Source: Thalassomonas sp. RHCl1 (GTDB lineage: Bacteria; Pseudomonadota; Gammaproteobacteria; Enterobacterales; Alteromonadaceae). From it: 64,000 nt of DNA. Each line of letters begins with the position of its first letter. Position 1 is the first letter of the stretch. Shown in pieces: positions 1-8,789 of the stretch. Under the pieces are notes generated by a model. That model did no database searches, had not been told where the DNA came from, and was given only the letters and a program-made list of their open reading frames with translations. The translations under genes and the position numbers were made by a program. Location: the NCBI RefSeq assembly GCF_947387555.1, contig NZ_CANDNZ010000021.1:30079-94078 (forward strand), written 5' to 3'.

Positions 1-952
1 CATAAGCGCTTTCACTGCATGGCTGCAACTCGACAGAAAAAGGGCCGGCGGCCCCTGAAAACTGTTGTTGCCACAAGTGATGTCCGGGATCGGATGCTAA
101 GGCGGGAAACAGCACCTTTTTGATTTGCGGTTGTGCCTGTAAATACAAAGCAACATGCAGGGCATTTTCCTGATGACGCTCCATCCTGACGCTTAAGGTA
201 CGCAGCCCCCTTAATGTCATCCAGCAGGCATCGGGGGCGGCATGAGAGCCGAAGTGCTCGCACCAGTCTCGGGTTTTGGCGAGATCTTCATAGCTACCTG
301 TGATCAAACCCAGCAGGGTATCCGAGTGGCCGTTAATGTATTTTGTTGCCGCGTGAATCGAGATATTGATGCCTAAATCATGAGCGTCAAAAAAGTATGG
401 TGTACCCCAGGTTGAATCACAGGCTACCGGAATCTTATGCTTTTGCGCGATTGTCGTCACCGCCCTGATATCCAGCATTTTCATGCTCAGCGAAGTGGGC
501 ACTTCCAGGAAAATCAGGCTGGTCTGCGGTTTGATTAAATGCGGTAATTCATCTGCGCTGTCAAAATATTCAACCTCGGCCTTGATACGCCTTAATTCAT
601 TTTCAGCCACAGCCCTGGTCGGGCCGTAGACCTCTTTTTGAATAAGCAGGTGGCTGCCGGGTTCTGCGTAGGCGCTAAGTACCGCGGCACATGCGCTCAG
701 GCCACATGAGGTAGCAATACAGCTTTCGGTGTTGCAGATTGATGCCATGGCCGTTTGTAATTCAAATGCCGTACTGGTGCCCGAGCGTCCATAACGCGGG
801 GTTTCAAAGCTTACCCCCTGGTAAGATGATTTAAACGCTGCCAGTGTCGGAAAAACCGTGGTTGAGGCGCGCACCAAAGGCGGGTTGACCGCAAGCGATT
901 GTCTGGCGCTGCTGCGCCCGAGGTGGACAAGTTTGCTGTTAATATGGGTCAT
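1..952 (-). CDS. Cystathionine beta-lyase-like PLP enzyme (partial, runs off window start)
   Basis: A minus-strand reading frame starts at 952 (MTHINSKLVHLGR) behind a GGGAAGAAAG ribosome-binding stretch. It stays open to position 1, so the C-terminus is missing and about 317 residues are visible. It belongs to the Cys/Met-metabolism PLP family (fold type I): the sequence HAATKYINGHSD contains the PLP-binding lysine in the context typical of MetC cystathionine beta-lyases, and YGRSGTST matches the family's YxRxxNPT-type region. The family cleaves cystathionine or related thioether amino acids in the cytoplasm. It is divergent from the AraC-type regulator at 1066, which may control it. The exact substrate (cystathionine, methionine, other) cannot be set from sequence alone. 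Confidence 0.85.
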   Translation of the reverse strand, partial: MTHINSKLVHLGRSSARQSLAVNPPLVRASTTVFPTLAAFKSSYQGVSFETPRYGRSGTSTAFELQTAMASICNTESCIATSCGLSACAAVLSAYAEPGSHLLIQKEVYGPTRAVAENELRRIKAEVEYFDSADELPHLIKPQTSLIFLEVPTSLSMKMLDIRAVTTIAQKHKIPVACDSTWGTPYFFDAHDLGINISIHAATKYINGHSDTLLGLITGSYEDLAKTRDWCEHFGSHAAPDACWMTLRGLRTLSVRMERHQENALHVALYLQAQPQIKKVLFPALASDPGHHLWQQQFSGAAGPFSVELQPCSESAY

Positions 953-1065
953 CTTTCTTCCCTGCTGTATTGTGAACTTGGTCATAGCGTATCTTTGACC
1001 GGAACTCGATGTCATGCCATACTTCGTCGAAATCTCGCCAAATTGAATAAGTTTCATATTTCCAG

Positions 1066-1872
1066 ATGTCAGTAAAAACTTCCCGCAGTACCAATCACCT
1101 CGACTTTCAAGAGCTGCCGCAAACGTTCGCGGTCATGGTGAAAGAGTTCCCGGACGGTTTTTATATTGAAGAGCATCAACATCAGCGCCATCAACTACTG
1201 TATGCAAGTTGCGGCATTATGCGTCTGTATACGGAAAACGAGATCTGGACAGTGCCAAACGACAGGGCAATCTTTATTCCTGCTGAAACACCGCATGCGG
1301 TCAAAATGTACGGCAAGGTCACGATGCGCACTGTATATATTGATCCCGCAGTGAGCGAAAACGAGCTAAAAAGCTTGCGGGTGATAGCGGTTACCGCGCT
1401 TATGCGTGAACTCATTAAGGCGCTGGGACAAGAAGCGATTGATTACCAGGCCGGCAGTAGGGGAGAGAAAATTGCCCAGCTGATAGCATCTGAACTTGCA
1501 TTGGCAGAAAATAAGGCACTCAATATTCCATTACCTGTAGATCCCAGGCTGCAAACCTTATGCAGTTATTTGCTCGCCCAGCCATCGGAGCGTAAAACCC
1601 TGGATGACTGGGCTGTGCTTTGCGGAGCTTCGCCCCGGACCTTAAGTCGTCTGTTTGAGCAAGAATTAGGCATGAGTTTCAGGCGCTGGCGGCAAATTAT
1701 CAGGTTTCACCATGCCATTGAATCCCTGGCACAAGGAAAATCGATAAAGCGGGTTGCCACCGAGTGTGGCTATTTAAGTCCAAGTGCTTTTTCCGCAGCT
1801 TTTCAGTCTTTTATCGGTTATTCGCCTTCTATGGTGGCGGGTAAGGATCTTTTGTCAGCCTCGAAATCATAA
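1066..1872 (+). CDS. AraC-family transcriptional regulator with N-terminal cupin
   Basis: This 268-residue protein has a cupin-like sensor half with a HxHxxHQ cluster (EEHQHQRHQL, near residue 36) and the segment FIPAETPHAV. The C-terminal half (about residues 165-260) is an AraC double helix-turn-helix: LDDWAVLCGASPRTLSRLF is the first HTH, and IKRVATECGYLSPSAFSAAF followed by GYSP is the conserved second HTH. The layout matches the NimR/YeaM-like AraC subgroup, which often controls a divergently transcribed neighbour. Here the neighbour is the PLP lyase-like gene ending at 952, with about 110 bp between the two starts. The ligand is unknown. Confidence 0.85.
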   Translation: MSVKTSRSTNHLDFQELPQTFAVMVKEFPDGFYIEEHQHQRHQLLYASCGIMRLYTENEIWTVPNDRAIFIPAETPHAVKMYGKVTMRTVYIDPAVSENELKSLRVIAVTALMRELIKALGQEAIDYQAGSRGEKIAQLIASELALAENKALNIPLPVDPRLQTLCSYLLAQPSERKTLDDWAVLCGASPRTLSRLFEQELGMSFRRWRQIIRFHHAIESLAQGKSIKRVATECGYLSPSAFSAAFQSFIGYSPSMVAGKDLLSASKS

Positions 1873-2081
1873 ATTCAATACTCGTTTGAAAGCAAAAGGC
1901 TATCTGACAGAGTAATGCTTTAGGCTGACTTAGCCATGCTGGTATAGGTTAGTTGTGGCATTAACCGGCTTTGTTTGTATTTGATACCGGGCGGGTTACT
2001 GACATAGCTGAAACTATTATTGCCGTTAACTCGCCCGGCTTTTGCTCCGTTTAAGCCTTACTCAATCTTACGTAGTTAATA

Positions 2082-2363
2082 TTACTTCTTGCGGTTAATC
2101 ACTCTCCAGCACTCCTGTGTTTCTTCTATTTTCTCCCGGTAGCCGATAACCTGATATTTGAGCCAAAAACACAGGTGCCTGATACCTTCACTGGTGTGTT
2201 TCGTGATGCATTCTGGCTCGCGGGTAATCGCTGCGAATGCATCGAACAGGAAGGCGCATTCTTCACTGAATTTGCTAAAGTCTTCACGCAGGTTGGCAAA
2301 ATCATCCGACAGCTGCTCCCTTTTGACTGCATCCTCTGTCAGGGGTAACTTTGATTCAGACAT
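2082..2363 (-). CDS. Small acidic hypothetical protein (93 aa)
   Basis: The 93-residue product is acidic and predicted mostly helical (LREDFSKFSEECAFLFDAF, SEGIRHLCFWLKYQ, REKIEETQECW). It has no signal peptide or membrane segment, and I do not recognise the family. It has a strong ribosome-binding site (GGGAGGAAG, plus-strand 2369-2377) that lies inside the 3' end of the upstream small ORF at 2356-2517. The start codon overlaps that ORF's stop by 8 bp, so the two are probably translationally coupled. The role may be linked to that 53-residue peptide, for example as an immunity or binding partner, but this is inference only. Confidence 0.7.
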   Translation of the reverse strand: MSESKLPLTEDAVKREQLSDDFANLREDFSKFSEECAFLFDAFAAITREPECITKHTSEGIRHLCFWLKYQVIGYREKIEETQECWRVINRKK

Positions 2364-2517
2364 GGCAGCTTCCTCCCTTGCGACTTAACAGTGTATAGTT
2401 GCTGGCATAAGCTGATGGTGGCTGCCTGGTGATGGGGGTTGGTATATTTTCTGTTAAACTTTCTGTTAGGTAAGCTTTAACCGATTGAAACTCTGGCATA
2501 TCATTAGATTTAGCCAT
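2356..2517 (-). CDS. Small peptide, 53 aa, first gene of a two-gene operon
   Basis: A minus-strand ORF starts at 2517 (MAKSNDMPEFQSVKAYL) with a good ribosome-binding site AGAGGT seven bases upstream (plus-strand 2525-2530). It ends in TGA overlapping the ATG of the 93-aa gene. The N-terminal half is charged and could be helical. The rest is rich in Pro/Thr/Ser and ends LLSRKGGSCHV, with a Gly-Gly followed by Ser-Cys-His-Val. Small size, strong translation signals and a short Cys-containing tail are compatible with a modified-peptide precursor, but no dedicated modifying enzyme is adjacent in the same operon. I do not recognise the family. It could also be an ordinary small regulatory protein. 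Confidence 0.55.
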   Translation of the reverse strand: MAKSNDMPEFQSVKAYLTESLTENIPTPITRQPPSAYASNYTLLSRKGGSCHV

Positions 2518-2983
2518 GATAGATACCTCTATTTATCTGTTGTGGTTAGCTGTCTCTGAGTGTTACCGGCACTTAGGGGCAGCGCTTGGTTTATCTGCAG
2601 GTTCTCTTCTTTAAGCACCTCCGCTGACGGGGAATTCACCTGTTAGTGATAGTACAAGATACCGGAAAAATCTCCCTTGGTTGGCATTTAATATTTATGC
2701 TAATTGCCCGCACTGTATTGTTAGCAGTACGAAAACGTCAACTATATGAAATATATGGATAAAAAAGTGATTGATGACTTGTTGCAGGGCAGTAACAGTC
2801 AACGCAAACATAGCCCGTTAACCACAGTATCATCCGGATAAAAAGTAAATAAAATACTGTAAAGTCATGAGACTATCCTAATATATGGGTAACGTGATGC
2901 TCACCGTAGAACAGGTAAGACATACAGGTTCTGCTTTTATCTTTTATCGGCATTGCAAATAACTTAACCAGGGAATGGTTATT
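2518..2983. other. Intergenic region between small-peptide operon and oxygenase gene
   Basis: About 465 bp without a confident gene. It must hold the promoters for the leftward small-peptide operon and the rightward oxygenase. A 31-codon plus-strand ORF at 2746-2841 (MKYMDKKVIDDLLQG, ending TTVSSG) is visible but has no convincing ribosome-binding site, so it is not called as a gene. No clear terminator, repeat or operator was found. Confidence 0.5.
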
Positions 2984-4003
2984 ATGATCCCCAAAATTGA
3001 CATCAAAGACAGGGCAAGGGACAGGATTGCAGATGAAATCTCCCGGCATTGCCGTCAGGTTGGTTTTTTTGTGGTAACAGGTCATGGTTTAGAGAAAAGC
3101 CTTATTAACGAGTTGTTTGCTGTCAGTCGTGACTTTTTTGGCAGCGAACAAAAAGAGAAAGATGCTGTTTCCCTGTCAGAGTTTCACCGGGGGTATGCCA
3201 GGGTAGGGGCCGAGAAAATAGATCCTTACGGCCCTGAAGATTTCCGCGAGACCTATCTGATGGGCTGGGAAAGCCCGGATAAAGAACCACTACCGCAACG
3301 CATCCCCTTTTTAGGCCCCAACAACTGGCCCGCAGGTAATAAGTACTTTCAACAGGTGCTGCTCAGTTATTACCACAGTGTGATGCAAGTGGCGCAATTT
3401 CTGCTGGAGTGTTTTGCGCTCTCCATCGGCCAGGCGGCCGGCTTTTTTAAAAATAATTTCAAGGCGCCCTTGAGCAATTTGGTGCTGGCCCATTATCCGG
3501 TACTTGAAAATGCACCCCGGCAGGCAATGCTAGGTTGTGGCGAGCACACAGATTATGGCTTGATCACTTTACTGCTGCATGACGGTAATCCCGGGCTGCA
3601 GGTCAAAACCCGCCAGGGGGAATGGCTGTCGGCTGACGCCAGTGCAGATGACTTGATCGTGAATGTCGGCGACATGATGGAGTTCATCAGCGGGGGAAAA
3701 TACATTTCTAATCCTCACCGCGTTGAAGTCATGCGGCATACGCCCCGTACCAGTATTCCTTTTTTTGTCCAACCCGATTATGAGGCGTTGATCAAGCCTG
3801 TGCTGGTACCGCTTGATGAAGCCGGGAATACTGCCAGATGGAAGCCGAGATTAGCCGGCGCTTATTTGGAAGAGCGTATTGCCCAATCTTTTATCAGTGA
3901 TGAACAAAAATTAATTTTAGCGTTGAAATCAGCCGCTGGACCGGAAAAAAATATCATGAAAAATATTGCTGAGTTATTAAAGTTTCTGAGCCAGTCTCAA
4001 TAG
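2984..4003 (+). CDS. 2-oxoglutarate/Fe(II) oxygenase, isopenicillin N synthase-like family
   Basis: The 339-residue cytoplasmic protein has the DIOX_N-2OG-FeII_Oxy layout. The start at 2984 (MIPKIDI) is preferred over 2975 because the AGGGA ribosome-binding stretch lies nine bases upstream of it. The N-terminus has the characteristic HCRQVGFFVVTGHGL segment. Iron ligands are visible as HxD (CGEHTDYG, about H188 and D190) and the distal His in SNPHRV (about H245). RTS (about R255-S257) followed by IPFF is the RxS motif that binds the 2-oxoglutarate carboxylate. These enzymes catalyse hydroxylation or oxidative cyclisation of small molecules or peptides. The substrate is unknown. The nearby small-peptide operon at 2082-2517 is divergent, so any link is speculative. 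Confidence 0.85.
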   Translation: MIPKIDIKDRARDRIADEISRHCRQVGFFVVTGHGLEKSLINELFAVSRDFFGSEQKEKDAVSLSEFHRGYARVGAEKIDPYGPEDFRETYLMGWESPDKEPLPQRIPFLGPNNWPAGNKYFQQVLLSYYHSVMQVAQFLLECFALSIGQAAGFFKNNFKAPLSNLVLAHYPVLENAPRQAMLGCGEHTDYGLITLLLHDGNPGLQVKTRQGEWLSADASADDLIVNVGDMMEFISGGKYISNPHRVEVMRHTPRTSIPFFVQPDYEALIKPVLVPLDEAGNTARWKPRLAGAYLEERIAQSFISDEQKLILALKSAAGPEKNIMKNIAELLKFLSQSQ

Positions 4004-4414
4004 TCGGAAATTCTTTACTGGCCGTACTGCAGCAGCTAGTACTGTAAGGAGGTGCCCACTCGCTGTTTAGACAAAGGTGCGGTATAAAATGCTGGTGTGC
4101 TCTTATCCCATCATTGCCGGGTAAACTTGACTCCTTTGAGTAAGCAAATAGCCCTGGTTTGTCCCAGTACTTCTGCAAGACTTCATTGATAAGCTCATCT
4201 GTCAGTTCTCGCAAAGGTAAGAAAAGTTAAGATTAAAGTTGATCATTTAATGTTCATCATATAATCTCGATTTGCTTAAATGTAAGCGCTTTCATTGTTG
4301 TTTTTCTGCCGAGCACTGACATCAGAAAATCACGCAGTAAAGATGAAAGTTAAATAAAAACAGGCGTATAACCTAATAAAAACATAAAACAATGATGACT
4401 TTGATATTGGAGCA
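4004..4414. other. Intergenic region with LacI-type operator; possible decayed ORF
   Basis: The region between the oxygenase and the PEP-CTERM gene holds a LacI-family operator at 4281-4294 (listed separately). On the minus strand between about 3954 and 4214 an 86-codon frame is open, but it begins with TTG, has no ribosome-binding site and overlaps the oxygenase 3' end. It contains the stretch NEVLQKYWDKPGLFAYSKE and may be a gene remnant or chance frame. No terminator was recognised. Confidence 0.4.
4281..4294. promoter_or_regulatory. LacI-family operator upstream of glucanase locus
   Basis: TGTAAGCGCTTTCA is a perfect 14-bp match to the TGNAANCGNTTNCA palindrome bound by LacI/GalR-family repressors, with the central CG step. 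It lies 121 bp upstream of the PEP-CTERM gene at 4415, which is followed by the GH16 gene. Sugar-responsive LacI regulators commonly control polysaccharide-use genes, so this is probably the control site for both genes. No LacI-type regulator is encoded in the window. Confidence 0.65.
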
Positions 4415-5110
4415 ATGATGATAAGAATAATGAAATATCTGGTGCCGCTAAGCGCTGTTTTGCTGTTGGGGCAAGCCCAGGCGGCGATGATAACCAATGG
4501 CAATTTTGCCGACTCCTGCAGCCTTGACGGCTGGCACCAGGACACGGATGGTGTCGGTGATCTTGGGGGAGGGGATTTCACCGTTACCGGTGTTAACCCC
4601 GGCTGTGCGGCATCCATCCATGTTGATTACCAGGACACCAATGTGTTTTTTGCCAATACCCTGTTTCAGGAGTTGGATTTAACCGGTGCTGCAAACAGCC
4701 GTTTTTTATTAACCCTGGACTTTAGCGTCGACAGCGAACTTAACAGTTCAGATTCAGGTTTTATCGCCGATTATTTTGCCGTCGGTTTAAACGATGGCAG
4801 CGGCGCTTATGCCGATGAAACCGGCGCTCCCGGTTATTTGCTGGCGCCCGTAGATATTGACGGCTTATCGGTTTTTAACCTCAGCTTTGAACTAAGCAGT
4901 GATTTTGCCAACCAAAGCGGCTGGTTTTTGGACTTTCAGCTGGGCATAGGGGCAAACAACAGTGGCGCCAGTGATTTAGCAGGTTCGAGTTTAGCGATTA
5001 ACAGGGTATCCCTTACGGAAATTGCCGCCGAGGTGCCCGAGCCAGAGACGCTGCTACTGCTTGTGTTAGCTATGGCCGGACTATCAACGTTCAGGCGAGT
5101 GACACACTAA
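4415..5110 (+). CDS. PEP-CTERM sorting-domain secreted protein
   Basis: The 231-residue protein has a signal peptide (residues 1-23, MKYLVPLSAVLLLGQAQA region). The body is a secreted beta-rich domain that begins MITNGNFADSCSLDGWH, the usual start of PEP-CTERM carbohydrate-binding-like proteins. It ends with VPEPETLLLLVLAMAGLSTF followed by RR: the Pro-Glu-Pro motif, a hydrophobic helix and a basic tail recognised by exosortase. The mature protein is expected at the outer surface or in exopolysaccharide. Ribosome-binding site GGAG precedes ATG 4415. It lies 52 bp upstream of the GH16 gene and under the same LacI-type operator, so it may help bind or retain glucan. The exosortase must be encoded elsewhere. 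Confidence 0.85.
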   Translation: MMIRIMKYLVPLSAVLLLGQAQAAMITNGNFADSCSLDGWHQDTDGVGDLGGGDFTVTGVNPGCAASIHVDYQDTNVFFANTLFQELDLTGAANSRFLLTLDFSVDSELNSSDSGFIADYFAVGLNDGSGAYADETGAPGYLLAPVDIDGLSVFNLSFELSSDFANQSGWFLDFQLGIGANNSGASDLAGSSLAINRVSLTEIAAEVPEPETLLLLVLAMAGLSTFRRVTH

Positions 5111-5162
5111 AACTCAATCCGTAAAACATTCAATAAAAATAAATAACGATAAAAGGATGATC

Positions 5163-8042
5163 ATGAAAATTTCAAAAACGGCGCAGGGCATTGCTTGCTC
5201 TATCGCCTTATTAACCACAACCAGCACTTTTGCCGCCTGGGCGGACTTTTCTTCAAACGATATTGCTATCGTTCAGTCCCAACCGGTTTTTGACCGCATT
5301 AACCGGGGATACGCAGTTCAGCTTGATATCACCAATCATTCGTCAGCCGTGATCAAGGGACCGTTGAGGGTACTGATTGAAAATGCCAGCATAGCGCTAA
5401 CCAGTCAAAGCGGCGAAACCGAGTCGGGTATTCCATATGTTGAGCTGGAAAATACCCAACTGGCCGTCAATGAAACCACAACCCTGGTGGTTAACTTTGC
5501 CCTTGAAAGAAAAGCATTGAGTTTTGATGCCTCCCTGCAAAGTGATAATAGTGCCTCTGGTAACTGGACTTTGGTATGGAGTGATGAATTTGACGGCAAC
5601 AGTTTAGATCTCAGCAAATGGCAGCACGAGGTTAATTGCTGGGGCGGCGGCAATAATGAGCAGCAATGTTATACCGACCGGGCGGAGAACACAGTTGTCA
5701 GTGACGGCATACTCAATATCATCGCCCGCCGTGAAGATTTTACCGGCCCGGATAATGTCGACGGTAATTTGGGTAGTGTGACTACTTTGCCCTATACCTC
5801 CGCCAGATTACGCACCATGAATCAGGGGGACTGGAAATATGGCCGTTTTGAAATCAAAGCGAAATTGCCGTACGGCCAGGGCAGCTGGAGCGGGATCTGG
5901 ATGTTGCCTACCGACTGGGTTTTCGGCGGCTGGGCGGCTTCCGGTGAAATCGATATTGTCGAAGCGGTGAACCTGAAAACCCAGTCGGATGAAAACGGCG
6001 CCGCTGAAGGAGAGCTGGAAGGGCGGGTACACGGCACCTTGCATTACGGTAAAGCCTGGCCGGAAAATGTTTATTCGGGAGCCGAATATAAATTGCCCGG
6101 CGGCGCAAATCCTGCCGACGATTACCATGTTTATGCCATTGAATGGCAGGAAGGGGAGATCCGCTGGTATGTAGACGACGTGCATTACGCCACCCAAAGG
6201 GAAAGCGGCTGGTACAGCCAATATGTCGATAACGACGGTGATTTGGTTAATGCTCCCGGCAGTGCCCCCTACGATCAGCGCTTTCATATGCTGTTAAACC
6301 TTGCTGTCGGCGGTGCCTGGGCGGGCAATGTCAACGATACCGGTATCGATGAATCTGCGTTCCCGCAAACCCTGGCGATAGATTATGTGCGGGTGTATGA
6401 ATGCTCTGTCAGTCCGGAAACCGGGGCGGGTTGTGCTACGGTTTCTGAGGATGCCGAGCTGGTGGAAGGGCACCAGCCGCCAGCGCTCCCGGATCCGGTT
6501 GATAACTTTGGCCAGGGGGCGGTATTCGACCTGTACATAGACAACTTATACAAAGGTCTGGCCTTTAACAGCTACAACCCGGACGGCGCCATCAGTTACC
6601 AGGAGGTTGCCGTCGAAGATCGGGGAACGGTACTGGAGATAAATAAAACCGGCGCAACCGGTAACCTTTATTTTGCCTATGCCCCCCGGGTCAACCTTGC
6701 CCTGTGGCAGGAATACGGCGAGCTGGTCTTTGATTTGAACGTGAGCAGCCAAGCGGATAACAGCGAATTACTGGTGAAGCTGGACAGCGGCTGGCCTGCG
6801 GTCAGTGACTATACGGTTGCTGTCGGGGCATTAAATGAATGGCAGCAAGTGCGTATTCCTGTTGCCGAATTACTGGCAGGGGGCAACCGCTTCTCGCCGG
6901 GCAATTTTGCCGATATCACAGATATCATCAATCCTTTCGTTATAGAGCCGACCGGGGCCATGAAGTTGCAGCTGGATAACGTGCGCTTTGAATATAACCT
7001 GGCACAGGTTGACAGTGCGGTGATTTTTGATGGTAATTTGCATGCGCCTTTTGATTATCTGCAATATGTCGGCAGCGGCTCGGTAGATATGGAGCTACTT
7101 GACAGCGGTGATGCCGGGCAGGGGGATGTTGCCCAGATGAGCTTTAATACCGATGAAGCAGTGGTGTTTTTCCAGGGCAAGCAAGATAAAAGCGGTACGT
7201 CTTTGCAGCTTGATGTCAGTGAATTTTCCACCCTGGAATTTGATTTGAAAGTGCTTGCCGATCCCAGGGAAACAAGTGACTTTATGATCAAAATGGATTG
7301 TGGCAACCCCTGCAGCTCGGGAGATTATCCGATAGCTGCGCCGGAAATCGGTGTCTGGACTTCCTACCAGGTCGCCATCGCCGACCTGGTCAATCATACC
7401 GGTTCATCCCTTGATGTGACCAAAGTGGATACGCCGCTGGTGATCTTTCCTGCCTGGGGCAACCAGCAAGGGGTGGTAATGCAAGTGGATAATGTCCGGT
7501 TGAATAAAGATGCTGATGTCGAATTGCCGCCTGTGCCGCCGTCACCTGTTGTCGTCACCGGCGAGCTGGCCTTGTACCAAGAGCAGGTAGAGCAAAATTG
7601 GACACTTTGGGATTGCTGCGCCAATGCTGCTATCAGCGAGGTGGTCGATAATGAGCAGGGAAAGGTGATCAATGTCGACTTTTTCGGGCCGTCGGGTACG
7701 GTTTCCGGATTAATTGCCGACGTTGAACATGACTTAACCGCAATAAGCCAAGGTACGCTTGAGTTTGACTTTAAGCTGGTTAATGCCGCCCTTGATGCCA
7801 GCGCACTGATACTGCTAAAAGTTGAAGGAAAAAATGGCTCAGCAGCTCAGCTTGAACTGGCGGCAAGTGTTGAAGGGCAAGCGCCTGAATTAGGCCGCTG
7901 GCAACATTTTACCTTTAAATTATCCGATCTGGCGGCACTAGGCTTAGACTTGAGCGAGATGGATAAGGTACTGATATTCCCCGAATGGGGCAAAGCCCAG
8001 GGGGCGGTTTATCAGCTGGATAATGTTAAGCTTGTGCCGTAA
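5163..8042 (+). CDS. Secreted GH16 endo-beta-1,3-glucanase (laminarinase) with C-terminal binding modules
   Basis: This is a large (959 aa) exported glycosidase. The start at 5163 (MKISKTAQG) is chosen because AAAGGA sits five bases upstream; the in-frame ATG at 5157 overlaps that site. A signal peptide ends near residue 24 (STFA). After an N-terminal beta domain (about 25-130), a GH16 catalytic domain spans about 137-415, opening WTLVWSDEFDG. It has the catalytic signature GEIDIVEAV (nucleophile about E262, acid/base about E267) and ends AIDYVRVYEC. Three related jelly-roll-like repeats follow (about 460-620, 630-790, 810-959), each ending QLDNVRF/QVDNVRL/QLDNVKL. They are probably carbohydrate-binding modules. 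The expected reaction is hydrolysis of laminarin or mixed-linkage beta-glucan. The PEP-CTERM gene upstream is probably co-transcribed. Confidence 0.88.
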   Translation: MKISKTAQGIACSIALLTTTSTFAAWADFSSNDIAIVQSQPVFDRINRGYAVQLDITNHSSAVIKGPLRVLIENASIALTSQSGETESGIPYVELENTQLAVNETTTLVVNFALERKALSFDASLQSDNSASGNWTLVWSDEFDGNSLDLSKWQHEVNCWGGGNNEQQCYTDRAENTVVSDGILNIIARREDFTGPDNVDGNLGSVTTLPYTSARLRTMNQGDWKYGRFEIKAKLPYGQGSWSGIWMLPTDWVFGGWAASGEIDIVEAVNLKTQSDENGAAEGELEGRVHGTLHYGKAWPENVYSGAEYKLPGGANPADDYHVYAIEWQEGEIRWYVDDVHYATQRESGWYSQYVDNDGDLVNAPGSAPYDQRFHMLLNLAVGGAWAGNVNDTGIDESAFPQTLAIDYVRVYECSVSPETGAGCATVSEDAELVEGHQPPALPDPVDNFGQGAVFDLYIDNLYKGLAFNSYNPDGAISYQEVAVEDRGTVLEINKTGATGNLYFAYAPRVNLALWQEYGELVFDLNVSSQADNSELLVKLDSGWPAVSDYTVAVGALNEWQQVRIPVAELLAGGNRFSPGNFADITDIINPFVIEPTGAMKLQLDNVRFEYNLAQVDSAVIFDGNLHAPFDYLQYVGSGSVDMELLDSGDAGQGDVAQMSFNTDEAVVFFQGKQDKSGTSLQLDVSEFSTLEFDLKVLADPRETSDFMIKMDCGNPCSSGDYPIAAPEIGVWTSYQVAIADLVNHTGSSLDVTKVDTPLVIFPAWGNQQGVVMQVDNVRLNKDADVELPPVPPSPVVVTGELALYQEQVEQNWTLWDCCANAAISEVVDNEQGKVINVDFFGPSGTVSGLIADVEHDLTAISQGTLEFDFKLVNAALDASALILLKVEGKNGSAAQLELAASVEGQAPELGRWQHFTFKLSDLAALGLDLSEMDKVLIFPEWGKAQGAVYQLDNVKLVP

Positions 8043-8091
8043 TGACTCCGCTTTTTAAGGGGGAGCTTTTTACTTAAGAAAAAGCCGGAAC

Positions 8092-8129
8092 AAGAACAGC
8101 GAACTGTTTATTGCGGTTTCGCTGTTCTT
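8092..8129. terminator. Bidirectional terminator between GH16 and TetR genes
   Basis: AAGAACAGCGAA (8092-8103) pairs perfectly with TTCGCTGTTCTT (8118-8129), giving a 12-bp stem. A T-rich run follows on the plus strand, and A-rich sequence before the stem serves the minus strand. It separates the convergent GH16 and TetR genes. Confidence 0.75.
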
Positions 8130-8146
8130 TTGTTTTATGCTGTTTG

Positions 8147-8746
8147 TTAAAGCCCGATACCATTGAGGGTATTATCAATAACCGGCTGTAAATCTGCCTG
8201 GCAATAATCGCCCCTGGCTAAAGCCGCTGTGCCATTGAGTAAGGTTGCCAGGGTGAGGGCATTGCTTTTGGCGTTTTTATCCAGTGCTAATGAAATGGCC
8301 TCCGGATCTTGTTGAAATAACTCTTCCAATAATGCCGGGAAAAGCCCGGCCGCTTCTGCAATCAGATCCCGGGCTTGTTCGGGCATATCTCCGCTGGCGG
8401 CTTCTGTCATGCATAACATCACATAACAGCCTTTAGGGTTTGAGCTTTCAAACTGGGCGCTGATCACTGAGCTTAAGAATTTTTTTAACCGCTCCCTTAA
8501 GGGGGTATCCGGCAAAGACAAACAGGCGACATGAATTTTGCCGTGGTTTTCGATGTAATGCTCGGTCGCTTGCAGGAACAGCTTTTCCTTGTTGCCAAAG
8601 GTGCTGTACATGCTGGGTTTATTGATGCCCATGCTTGAGGTGAGGTCTGAAAGTGAAGCGCCGAGGTAGCCTTTTTGCCAAAACACTTGCATGGCTGCCT
8701 CTAAAGCTTGCTGCTTATCAAATTCAAGTTTTCTGCCTCCGGCCAT
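8147..8746 (-). CDS. TetR-family repressor of the adjacent SDR gene
   Basis: The 199-residue protein has an N-terminal TetR DNA-binding domain: ALEAAMQVFWQKGYLGASLS, then DLTSSMGINKPSMYSTFGNKEKLF, which is the classic HTH followed by the FGNKExLF signature. The C-terminal ligand-binding region (TEAASGDMPEQARDL onward) resembles the YxaF/LmrA-type TetR_C families. It is divergent from the short-chain dehydrogenase at 8932. Two copies of a 12-bp palindrome lie between the two starts (8790-8801 and 8818-8829) and are its likely operators. TetR proteins paired with SDRs commonly sense electrophilic or aromatic small molecules; the ligand here is unknown. Confidence 0.88.
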   Translation of the reverse strand: MAGGRKLEFDKQQALEAAMQVFWQKGYLGASLSDLTSSMGINKPSMYSTFGNKEKLFLQATEHYIENHGKIHVACLSLPDTPLRERLKKFLSSVISAQFESSNPKGCYVMLCMTEAASGDMPEQARDLIAEAAGLFPALLEELFQQDPEAISLALDKNAKSNALTLATLLNGTAALARGDYCQADLQPVIDNTLNGIGL

Positions 8747-8789
8747 ATCTACCCTTTTATCGTCTTAAAAATTCGTGTTGACAGTATTG

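Noticed and set aside
12..263. 83-aa minus-strand ORF near window start
   Set aside because: It lies in another frame of the partial PLP-lyase gene (1-952), has no ribosome-binding site and shows no family features.
3954..4214. 86-codon minus-strand frame with TTG start
   Set aside because: It overlaps the oxygenase gene end, has no ribosome-binding site and no recognised domain. At most a decayed gene remnant.
4330..4617. 95-aa minus-strand ORF
   Set aside because: Shadow of the PEP-CTERM gene on the opposite strand.
5808..6287. 159-aa minus-strand ORF
   Set aside because: Antisense shadow inside the GH16 gene; low-complexity composition.
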